DNA of 64,000 nt from Convivina praedatoris. GTDB lineage: Bacteria; Bacillota; Bacilli; Lactobacillales; Lactobacillaceae. This document shows positions 52,462 through 59,600 of this stretch, piece by piece. The number at the start of each line of letters is the position of its first letter. Within the stretch, counting starts at the first letter, position 1. The DNA is taken from assembly GCF_933208505.1 (NCBI RefSeq), contig NZ_CAKOEU010000003.1, one strand, 5' to 3'. The notes beneath the pieces are model-generated. The model worked only from the letters and a program-made list of their open reading frames with translations. It searched no databases and was not told the origin of the DNA. Made by a program: the position numbers and the translations under genes.

Positions 52462-53679
52462 ATGGAAAATCGTTGGATTCGCGCTGCTTTACCTGCCTTA
52501 TTAATTCATGGTTGTATTGGGACTGTTTATGCCTGGAGTGTTTTCAAACAGGCGATTGCTAGTCAAATTGGTGCTTCAGTTGCCAATGTCGAATGGGCTT
52601 TTTCCTTGGCTATCTTATTTTTAGGCTTATCAGCGGCTTTATTAGGCCACTTTGTCGAAAAAGATATTAAAAAATCTGCCTTACTAGCCACTTTTTTCTT
52701 TACGGTGGGGATGATTGGCACTGGGATTAGTATTCAGCAAAAATCACTGATTGGTATTTATCTTTTTTACGGGGTGGTTATGGGAATTGGTCTTGGGATT
52801 GGCTACCTAACACCAGTGAAAAATCTGATGCTCTGGTTCAAAGAAAATAAAGGCTTAGGTACTGGTTTAGCAGTGGCTGGATTCGGCTTAGCCAAGATGA
52901 TTTTTTCACCCATTATGGTCAGTTTACAGTTGACTTTTGGCCTATGGCAGATGTTTGTGATTTTAGGATTTGTTTTTGCCATTTTGATGTTAATGGGATG
53001 GGTATTGATTCAAAAACCAGCCGGTTGGGTGGAAGTTCCACTTAAACAAGCTTTTAAACCCTGGGCCTTTTTCAAGAATCGTAATTTTATTGGAATTTGG
53101 TTAATGTTTTATTTAAATATCACGGCTGGTTTGGCCATTATTTCTCAGGAAAAAGATATTTTAATGGAACTCAAAAGCTCGTCTGGGTCTCTGGTCTTTT
53201 CCCTAGCAGCAATGACCACGATTATCAGTATTGATGCTTTCTTCAACGCTGCCGGACGAATTGGCTTTGCCACTTGGTCAGATAATTTAAAAGATCGCAA
53301 TACCATTTATCAAATTATTTTTATCTTGTCTTTAGTGGTTTCCCTCCTATCGTTTACGCTTCCTAATTACAATAATTTTTTGCCAATCGTGATTGTCATC
53401 GCTTTCTTCTCGATTAATGCTGGTTATGGTGGAGGTTTTTCAGCCTTACCACCGCTATTGGCTGATCGCTTTGGGATGCGGGCAATCTCTAAAATTCATG
53501 GTCTGGCCCTCACTGCTTGGGCTGCAGCTGGTCTAACGGGGAATCAATTAGCCAGTTTGATTGTCCATGGTTTGAAATTACCTTATCAAGATGTCTTTTT
53601 AGCGATTGCTGTTCTGTATTTGTTGGCTTTGGCTATTAGTCGTTATGTGGTAACCCCAAGACGAATGTTATTGGATTAA
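52462..53679 (+). CDS. MFS transporter of the oxalate/formate antiporter (OFA) family
   Basis: This 405-residue protein has about 12 membrane helices. The N-terminal HGCIGTVYAWSVFKQAI and the loop LWFKENKGLGTGLAVAGFG match the OFA pattern, as does YGGGFSALPPLLADRFG in the second half. ATG at 52462 with GGGGGAG eight bases before it was preferred over GTG at 52453. It lies 46 bp after fhs with no terminator, so it may be the last gene of the purine operon. Formate or another carboxylate is a reasonable substrate guess from this position, but OFA members carry varied anions. Confidence 0.8.
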   Translation: MENRWIRAALPALLIHGCIGTVYAWSVFKQAIASQIGASVANVEWAFSLAILFLGLSAALLGHFVEKDIKKSALLATFFFTVGMIGTGISIQQKSLIGIYLFYGVVMGIGLGIGYLTPVKNLMLWFKENKGLGTGLAVAGFGLAKMIFSPIMVSLQLTFGLWQMFVILGFVFAILMLMGWVLIQKPAGWVEVPLKQAFKPWAFFKNRNFIGIWLMFYLNITAGLAIISQEKDILMELKSSSGSLVFSLAAMTTIISIDAFFNAAGRIGFATWSDNLKDRNTIYQIIFILSLVVSLLSFTLPNYNNFLPIVIVIAFFSINAGYGGGFSALPPLLADRFGMRAISKIHGLALTAWAAAGLTGNQLASLIVHGLKLPYQDVFLAIAVLYLLALAISRYVVTPRRMLLD

Positions 53680-53684
53680 TTTTT

Positions 53685-53748
53685 AATGTTCGTGTTTTTC
53701 AGTAATTATTGAAATATATTTTGAATTAGATAATAAATAACGAATAAA
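53685..53748. promoter_or_regulatory. Two degenerate PurBox-like sites before purB
   Basis: AATGTTCGTGTTT (53685-53697) is a reverse-oriented PurBox with two mismatches, and AATAACGAATAAA (53736-53748) is a forward one with three. A pair in opposite orientation ahead of purB would place it under the same regulator as the main operon. Confidence 0.4.
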
Positions 53749-53762
53749 ATTCATAATTTAGC

Positions 53763-53771
53763 TGTTATACT
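53763..53771 (+). promoter_or_regulatory. Extended -10 promoter of purB
   Basis: TGTTATACT (53763-53771) is an extended -10; the -35 is not obvious. The leader carries AAGGAA before the ATG. Confidence 0.5.
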
Positions 53772-53812
53772 GGTTATAGTACAGAAGAGAACACTAGATA
53801 AGGAAGTAAACA

Positions 53813-55108
53813 ATGCTAGAACGTTATTCTCGTCCCGAACTGCGCCAAATTTGGTCCTTAGAGAACCAATATCAGAGCTGGCTCGACGTTGAAATTGCCG
53901 TAATTGCTGGTTGGGTAGCCATTGGACATGTTCCGGCTGAAGATTTGGCTCAGATTCGAGCCAGGGCCAGCTTTGACATCGATCGAATTGCTGAAATTGA
54001 GCAATCAACTCGGCATGATGTGGTCGCTTTTACACGTAATGTGTCCGAATCCTTGGGTGAGGAACGTAAGTGGATTCACTACGGTCTAACTTCTACTGAT
54101 GTGGTTGACACAGCTCAAGCTTTACGTTTACGTCAGGCCAATCAGGTCATTAAAGCTGATTTACAGGAATGGCGTGAAGCTATTAAGCGTTTAGCCTTGG
54201 CTTATAAAGATACAGTCATGATGGGGCGTACTCACGGGGTTCATGCTGAACCAACGACCTTTGGGTTAAAGATGGCTCGTTTCTATGCTTCCGCCACCCG
54301 GGCAATTGAGCGTTTTGACCGAGTTGCGGCTGAAGTTGAGACTGGTAAACTATCTGGTGCCGTGGGAACTTTTGCCAACGTGCCACCAGAAGTTGAGGCG
54401 GTAGCCATGCAAGAATTGGGACTAACGGCTCAACCCATTGGCTCTCAAGTTTTGCCTCGAGATTTACATGCGGATTACATCCAAACGATTGCCCTGATTG
54501 GGACCCAAATGGAAGAATTAGCGACTGAAATTCGTTCTTTGCAGCGTTCGGAAATCCATGAAGTTGAAGAAGGCTTTGCCAAGGGACAGAAGGGCTCCTC
54601 GGCCATGCCACACAAACGGAATCCAATTGGTGACGAGAACATTACTGGTTTAGCTCGAGTGCTACGAGGCTATGCCGTCACCGCTTTAGAAGATGTAACG
54701 CTTTGGCACGAGCGAGATATTTCCCATTCTTCGGCTGAACGAATTATTCTACCAGATGCGACTAGTTTGTTAGATTACATGTTGCACCGTCATACCGGCA
54801 TTTTGAATAATTTGGGTGTTTTTCCAGAAACAATGCGCAAAAATATGGATCGGACTTACGGTTTGATTTATTCGCAACGACTTTTGTTGAGTTTGATTGA
54901 TGCGGGTATGTCTCGGGAAGCCGCCTATGATACAGTGCAACCGCTGACAGCTCGCTCATGGGATGAGCAAATTATGTTCCGGGATTTGGTTGATGCCGAT
55001 CCAACCATTACTTCAAAGTTAACCAAGGAACAGATTGATGACGCCTTTGACTATCATTACCATTTGCGCCATGTCGATGATATTTTCAAGAGAGTAGGCT
55101 TAGCATGA
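53813..55108 (+). CDS. purB: Adenylosuccinate lyase
   Basis: This 431-residue lyase acts twice: in IMP synthesis (SAICAR to AICAR) and in AMP formation. The signature KGSSAMPHKRNPI is near residue 262, TRHDVVAFTR and THGVHAEPTTFG are earlier. It has its own promoter region with PurBox-like sites and is translationally coupled to hpt by a four-base overlap. Confidence 0.95.
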   Translation: MLERYSRPELRQIWSLENQYQSWLDVEIAVIAGWVAIGHVPAEDLAQIRARASFDIDRIAEIEQSTRHDVVAFTRNVSESLGEERKWIHYGLTSTDVVDTAQALRLRQANQVIKADLQEWREAIKRLALAYKDTVMMGRTHGVHAEPTTFGLKMARFYASATRAIERFDRVAAEVETGKLSGAVGTFANVPPEVEAVAMQELGLTAQPIGSQVLPRDLHADYIQTIALIGTQMEELATEIRSLQRSEIHEVEEGFAKGQKGSSAMPHKRNPIGDENITGLARVLRGYAVTALEDVTLWHERDISHSSAERIILPDATSLLDYMLHRHTGILNNLGVFPETMRKNMDRTYGLIYSQRLLLSLIDAGMSREAAYDTVQPLTARSWDEQIMFRDLVDADPTITSKLTKEQIDDAFDYHYHLRHVDDIFKRVGLA

Positions 55109-55665
55109 GATCACTAATTAATCATCCGGCTATTAAGGGTGTGTTAGCAACTGAGACCGATATTCAAGCTCAGGTGCAACGGGTGGCCAACGAATTGACC
55201 GAAGAATTTGCGGAGAGAGAGCAACGGCCAGTTTTCATCGCCGTGCTAAAAGGCGGGGTAATTTTCGCCACTGATTTGTTACGCAAAATGCCTTTAGATG
55301 TTGACTTTGATTTTATCGACGTTAAAAGTTATTCTGGTGATTCTTCCACCGGCCAGGTTAAGGTCGTGCACGATGTCAGCATGGATCTAACAGGACGTGA
55401 CGTCGTCGTTGTCGATGAAATTATTGATTCGGGTCGGACCATGCAGTGGTTGAATGACTACTTTGAGTTGAAGGGTGCTGCTAGCGTCACAACCGTAGCT
55501 TTGGCTGATAAAAAAGCCGCTCGGGTGGTTGACTTTGAAGTTGATTATGCTGGTCTGGAAGTTCCCGATGAGTTCTTGGTCGGTTACGGTATGGACTATA
55601 ATAATTCCTTTAGAAATCTGCCGGTGATTGCCGTGGTGGATTTGGATAAGATTGATTTGATATGA
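55105..55665 (+). CDS. hpt: Hypoxanthine phosphoribosyltransferase
   Basis: This 186-residue type I phosphoribosyltransferase salvages hypoxanthine and guanine. The PRPP loop VVVVDEIIDSGRTM lies near residue 92 and the KGGVIFATDL loop near 48. The C-terminal DEFLVGYGMDYNNSFRNLP is characteristic of HPRT. The four-base overlap with purB links salvage and AMP formation. Confidence 0.93.
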   Translation: MRSLINHPAIKGVLATETDIQAQVQRVANELTEEFAEREQRPVFIAVLKGGVIFATDLLRKMPLDVDFDFIDVKSYSGDSSTGQVKVVHDVSMDLTGRDVVVVDEIIDSGRTMQWLNDYFELKGAASVTTVALADKKAARVVDFEVDYAGLEVPDEFLVGYGMDYNNSFRNLPVIAVVDLDKIDLI

Positions 55666-55669
55666 TTTT

Positions 55670-55697
55670 TAAAAGCTGACTGAGGTTGGCTTTTTTT
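55670..55697 (+). terminator. Terminator after hpt
   Basis: AAAAGCTGAC pairs with GTTGGCTTTT through G-T pairs around TGAG, followed by T residues. Confidence 0.7.
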
Positions 55698-55701
55698 ATT
55701 C

Positions 55702-55731
55702 AAAAAAATAGCAAATATTTTGCTATTTTCC
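55702..55731 (-). terminator. Terminator of the minus-strand hypothetical gene
   Basis: AAAATAGCAAA pairs with TTTGCTATTTT (55705-55729); on the minus strand the stem is followed by a T-run. Confidence 0.75.
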
Positions 55732-55738
55732 TCCACTG

Positions 55739-56176
55739 TTATTCCAAACCCATTTTCATATCCAACACTTGTAAATCCTTTTGCTCAGCGCGGCTATCAT
55801 CTTTATTAATTTCAATGAGCATATTGTATCGAATTCTAACTACTGCTGGTGATGTAGATTGTATAGTATACCCAAAGTAGTATTGATGAGGTTGGTTAAC
55901 CTTTTCGATGTACAGATTCTTATCTTCAAAATTCTCCCATTTAATCTTGGAATCATTATTAATTGCCTTTTTTAGTGCCTCTCTAGCTAAAATGAACATT
56001 TCATCTTTTTGTTTGTTCGATGACAATTGGTTAACCTTATCAGATAACACAACGTGATTGCCCTCATCCTGGTAGTAGGGTAGTGCGTGATTATTTTCGG
56101 CTAAGAGTCCTAGACTCAAAATCGTAAGGGCAACGCTAACAATTGCGACTATCAGGTACTTATATTTTTTCTGCAT
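55739..56176 (-). CDS. Hypothetical protein with N-terminal membrane helix
   Basis: This 145-residue protein has one N-terminal hydrophobic segment (about residues 7-25, preceded by basic residues, MQKKYKY) acting as anchor or signal. The remainder is charged and soluble and probably extracellular. There is no lipobox Cys and I recognise no family. AAAGGAG precedes the ATG on the minus strand. It is a single gene with its own terminator, divergent from the PASTA-like gene. Confidence 0.65.
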   Translation of the reverse strand: MQKKYKYLIVAIVSVALTILSLGLLAENNHALPYYQDEGNHVVLSDKVNQLSSNKQKDEMFILAREALKKAINNDSKIKWENFEDKNLYIEKVNQPHQYYFGYTIQSTSPAVVRIRYNMLIEINKDDSRAEQKDLQVLDMKMGLE

Positions 56177-56206
56177 ATTTATTCTCCTTTACGCAAACCG
56201 TAGATT

Positions 56207-56225
56207 TGAAGACTTTCTGTCTTCA
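56207..56225. repeat. Perfect 7-bp inverted repeat between divergent genes
   Basis: TGAAGAC (56207-56213) and GTCTTCA (56219-56225) flank TTTCT. It lies between two divergent hypothetical genes and lacks a T-run, so an operator is more likely than a terminator. Confidence 0.4.
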
Positions 56226-56303
56226 CTATAGGCCATGTTTTATTTGCATGTTTTTAATCACAATCCTGTATAATTTAAGGAAACAAATCAAGGAGTCAAT
56301 CAC

Positions 56304-56798
56304 ATGGGAAAATTAGATAAGTTAATTAAAGGTATTGGCGCCAGTGCCTTAACATCAGTTGCGATTGATGAAGTGGCCAAAATGGCAAGTAAAGAACTAG
56401 AAAAACGTAGTCATTACGTTAAATTACCGGATGTTCGTTCTCTTCCAGTTAGTGAAGCTGAATCAATTTTGCAAGATTACGATTTTAAGTATTCTCTAGT
56501 AAAATTACCCCCAGATGCCAAGTACGCAGATGTACTGATCAATCATGTTGTGCGCATGACTCCTCACGGGGGCGCCAATGTTGATCCAAAAACTTTTATT
56601 AAAATTTACTATGCTGACGAGCAAACGATTCAAGCTAGCCAAGTACTAGCAGAAAAATTAGCCGAAGAAAAAGCCTTAAAAAAGGCTAAGAATCAAGCAA
56701 ATATTAAACATGTTGTTGATGTGACTGCTAAAGTATCCTCGAATGTGACCGAAAAATTACATTTAAAGAAATCAATCGAAAAAAAGGAAGAACAGTAG
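56304..56798 (+). CDS. PASTA-domain protein without membrane anchor
   Basis: In this 164-residue protein, residues about 38-107 match a PASTA domain (VKLPDVRSLPVSEAESILQD, later VVRMTPHGGANVDPKTFIKIYY). The N-terminus has no signal peptide or strong membrane helix, and the C-terminal 55 residues are a lysine/glutamate-rich helix. PASTA domains usually bind peptidoglycan fragments outside the cell as part of PknB or PBP2x, so a free and apparently cytoplasmic copy is unusual. TATAAT at 56269-56274 is the likely -10, and AAGGAG precedes the ATG. Confidence 0.75.
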   Translation: MGKLDKLIKGIGASALTSVAIDEVAKMASKELEKRSHYVKLPDVRSLPVSEAESILQDYDFKYSLVKLPPDAKYADVLINHVVRMTPHGGANVDPKTFIKIYYADEQTIQASQVLAEKLAEEKALKKAKNQANIKHVVDVTAKVSSNVTEKLHLKKSIEKKEEQ

Positions 56799-56902
56799 AG
56801 CTGGTTAAAGACTATGATAAAGCGCCTCAGTAGAGTGTTCTTTAGTACTTTTTAACCTTAACAGTTCGATGAAAATAGCAAAATTTAAGTATAGGTTACT
56901 AA

Positions 56903-57280
56903 ATGACTAGTATTAATGAATCTAGCTACAAAAATATAACCGCTAACGAGCGCATTCTATTTGATGCACTGCAAGAAGTGGCTATTAAACTTGAAGATAG
57001 CAATGAAAATCCAGTATCGCTTTCGCTATACTTATGGGATTATGGGATTCGTGATCCTGAAGCGAAGAGCAAGTTGATTAAGGCCACCATTGAAGTTATT
57101 CTGTCTGCTAAGGATTCGATGAAGTTAACCTTAGCTGATTTTCATAGCCAATTTTCAAAAGTAATCGATGGTTTATCAGATGTCGAAGAAGAAAGGCAAT
57201 TTATTATTTATACAGTTACCTGGATTGGATTGAATATTTTTCCATCGGCTTATCCGGTTGCTAACAACTTAGATGAATAA
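56903..57280 (+). CDS. Small hypothetical protein
   Basis: This 125-residue soluble acidic protein is mostly predicted helical (ERILFDALQEVAIKLED, then KLIKATIEVILSAKD). No family is recognised and no strong ribosome-binding site is visible. It is followed by a good terminator, and codon use resembles its neighbours, which supports it as a gene. Confidence 0.6.
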   Translation: MTSINESSYKNITANERILFDALQEVAIKLEDSNENPVSLSLYLWDYGIRDPEAKSKLIKATIEVILSAKDSMKLTLADFHSQFSKVIDGLSDVEEERQFIIYTVTWIGLNIFPSAYPVANNLDE

Positions 57281-57294
57281 CAATTTAACGAATA

Positions 57295-57330
57295 AAAAGA
57301 GTAGCTCAACTCAATCAGCTACTCTTTTAT
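57295..57330. terminator. Terminator between hypothetical gene and merR-type gene
   Basis: AAAAGAGTAGCT pairs with AGCTACTCTTTT (57295-57328) around CAACTCAATC; usable from both sides. Confidence 0.8.
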
Positions 57331-57369
57331 TTATTTTGAGTGAAAATTTAATTGTTAAAGTAATCGACA

Positions 57370-58179
57370 TTACTCAACCAAAAACTCTAGCCAGCCGTAC
57401 TGCGAAGCACCCGTTCCAACGATGACGCCTTCGGTATTAATTTGCCATAATTTTGTCTGTGCTTTTAAATTATGTGTTTGACAAAAAGTTGCTAAAGATT
57501 GCAGTCCTCGTTGAATTCCTTGTGCAGTATTCTCAACAAAGATACAAGCATAATGGCCAGCTACTTTAGTTATAGTTGGTAAAGCCGTGGTTTGGATATT
57601 GGAATTGGTCACCTCTTTAATAACTCGAAAGGCAGCGTTGTCATAGCCTCGCGGATTAGCTACAGATAAATCAGTTAAAAAGCCAGATTGGCCAATACTC
57701 ATAATCGAAACTGGTGCTAACTGCTGATAGAACTGTGAGAAGAGCTCCGCCACCTCAGCTTCGGTACAGTTGACAGATTTATCAGAACACCAGAAAATCG
57801 TTTCAGCACGTTTAGCCATTACTGGTTGATATAAAGTAGGCTGTATTAAATCTACTTTCTCAGTTGTTTTATGCTGAATAATTTCCCGTATGCGCGTAAG
57901 TTCTGTAATCTTATCATCAATACGTTGTTGTGCACTTAAAAGCTCTTGTGAAGAGTGATGATGTTGTAAATCATTTTTAATTGTCCTGATTTTATTTAAG
58001 GGAATATCCAAATTTCGTAGCCCCAGGATAAATAATAGATCATATAATTGCTGGTAGTCATAAAAACGATAGCCAGATTCATTTTTATAAATTGGTTTAA
58101 ATAAACCCTGTTCGTCATAGAAAATTAAGGTGCGGCGAGTTGTTTGGGCTAATTTAGCCATTTCACTAATTTTTAACAT
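57370..58179 (-). CDS. MerR-family regulator with GyrI-like effector domain
   Basis: In this 269-residue protein, residues 1-70 are the MerR winged helix (KISEMAKLAQTTRRTLIFYDEQGLF, then GYRFYDYQQLYDL). A coiled-coil dimerisation helix spans about 75-110, and the C-terminal 150 residues resemble the GyrI-like/BmrR small-molecule-binding domain. ATG at 58179 was preferred over 58185 because AAGGA then sits nine bases upstream. It is divergent from rarA, and the shared spacer has a 19-bp-spacer promoter with a dyad, the classic MerR target. The inducer is unknown; the family commonly senses drugs or cationic compounds. Confidence 0.88.
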   Translation of the reverse strand: MLKISEMAKLAQTTRRTLIFYDEQGLFKPIYKNESGYRFYDYQQLYDLLFILGLRNLDIPLNKIRTIKNDLQHHHSSQELLSAQQRIDDKITELTRIREIIQHKTTEKVDLIQPTLYQPVMAKRAETIFWCSDKSVNCTEAEVAELFSQFYQQLAPVSIMSIGQSGFLTDLSVANPRGYDNAAFRVIKEVTNSNIQTTALPTITKVAGHYACIFVENTAQGIQRGLQSLATFCQTHNLKAQTKLWQINTEGVIVGTGASQYGWLEFLVE

Positions 58180-58191
58180 TTTCATAGTTCC

Positions 58192-58222
58192 TTGACTGTA
58201 ACGTTACGATACAGTTTATAAT
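58192..58222 (+). promoter_or_regulatory. MerR-type promoter (19-bp spacer with dyad) driving rarA-uvrA
   Basis: TTGACT (58192-58197) and TATAAT (58217-58222) are separated by 19 bp instead of 17. ACTGTA (58195-58200) and TACAGT (58210-58215) form a perfect dyad between them. This is the arrangement at which MerR proteins activate by untwisting DNA. TTACGATA also occurs twice (58204 and 58228). Confidence 0.8.
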
Positions 58223-58268
58223 TGTACTTACGATAACATAATATTTTATGTAAGAGGGAGTTGATTAT

Positions 58269-59597
58269 ATGTCCCAACAAGAATCTCTTTTTGCCAGTAC
58301 GTCTCAAAACATGCCATTAGCGAATCGAGTTCGTCCTCAAAATTTAGACCAGTTCGTAGGACAACAGGATTTACTCGGTCATGGGAAAATACTACGTGAG
58401 ATGATTGATAATGACCAGGTTTCCTCCATGATTTTCTGGGGACCACCAGGCGTTGGGAAAACAACCCTGGCCGAAATTATCGCTCGACAAACGCAGGCCG
58501 CCTTTCTTAGTTTTAGTGCAGTTGACAGTGGTATTGCTAAGATTAAAAAAATTATGAAGCAGGCTGAAGATGATCAAAAGGTCGGTCAAAAGACGATTGT
58601 TTTTATTGATGAAATTCATCGCTTTAATAAAGCTCAGCAAGATGCTTTCTTACCTTATGTCGAGCAGGGAAGTATTATCCTAATCGGCGCAACAACAGAA
58701 AATCCATCGTTTGAAATTAACTCGGCCTTATTGTCACGTTGCAAAGTTTTTGTGTTGCATCATTTACTGCAAGATGATCTCGTTGAATTATTAAAAAACA
58801 CTTTAAGTAACCCAGCTGGATTTGGTAAACAAAAGATTAATATTGGTCAGGATGAACTTGAAGCTATTGCTAACTTTTCCGATGGTGATGCTCGGGTAGC
58901 TTTGAATACTTTGGAAATGGCGGTGTTGAATGGTAAGGTAGTTAGCCAAACGACAACTATTACAATTGATGACTTATGCCAGCTAATTAATGAAAAATTT
59001 GTACTTTATGATAAAAATGGTGAAGAGCATTATAATATTATTTCTGCCTTACATAAGTCAATGCGCAATAGCGATGTAGATGCGGCTATTTACTGGTTAT
59101 CACGCATGTTAGCTGGTGGTGAGGATCCGCTTTATATTGCTCGACGTTTGGTTCGATTTGCTAGTGAAGATATTGGTTTGGCCGATACCAACGCGCTTAA
59201 TTTAACTGTTAATGTTTTTCAAGCCTGTCAGTTGATTGGAATGCCAGAATGTGATGTCCATCTGGTCGAAGCCGTTACCTATTTATCATTAGCACCTAAA
59301 TCAAATGCGATTTATAAGGCACGTCTAGCAGCAGCTAAAGATGTAAAACAGTCTAAAAATGAACCAGTACCGATGCAGATTCGTAATGCACCCACTAAAT
59401 TAATGAAAGATTTAGGTTATGGGAAGGGCTATCAGTTGGCGCATTATGCGCAAGATAAGCTCACTAACATGCAAACTATGCCAGATTCATTGCAGGGACA
59501 TGTCTATTACAAGCCAACCACGCAAGGAAATGAGAGTCGTTTTAAAAAGCGACTAGAACAGATTAAGGAATGGCATCAAGAACACTATGGGGAGTGA
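58269..59597 (+). CDS. rarA: Replication-associated recombination protein A (AAA+ ATPase)
   Basis: This 442-residue AAA+ ATPase of the RarA/MgsA/WRNIP1 family acts at stalled replication forks. Walker A GPPGVGKTT (about 58-66), Walker B VFIDEIHRFNKAQQDAFLP and sensor motif GATTENPSFEIN are all family-specific, and the C-terminal tetramerisation region (MRNSDVDAAIYWLSRMLAGGEDP) is complete. AGAGGGAG precedes the ATG. It stands first in a two-gene operon with a UvrA-like gene, behind a MerR-type promoter, an unusual setting for what is normally a housekeeping gene. Confidence 0.95.
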   Translation: MSQQESLFASTSQNMPLANRVRPQNLDQFVGQQDLLGHGKILREMIDNDQVSSMIFWGPPGVGKTTLAEIIARQTQAAFLSFSAVDSGIAKIKKIMKQAEDDQKVGQKTIVFIDEIHRFNKAQQDAFLPYVEQGSIILIGATTENPSFEINSALLSRCKVFVLHHLLQDDLVELLKNTLSNPAGFGKQKINIGQDELEAIANFSDGDARVALNTLEMAVLNGKVVSQTTTITIDDLCQLINEKFVLYDKNGEEHYNIISALHKSMRNSDVDAAIYWLSRMLAGGEDPLYIARRLVRFASEDIGLADTNALNLTVNVFQACQLIGMPECDVHLVEAVTYLSLAPKSNAIYKARLAAAKDVKQSKNEPVPMQIRNAPTKLMKDLGYGKGYQLAHYAQDKLTNMQTMPDSLQGHVYYKPTTQGNESRFKKRLEQIKEWHQEHYGE

Positions 59598-59600
59598 ACC

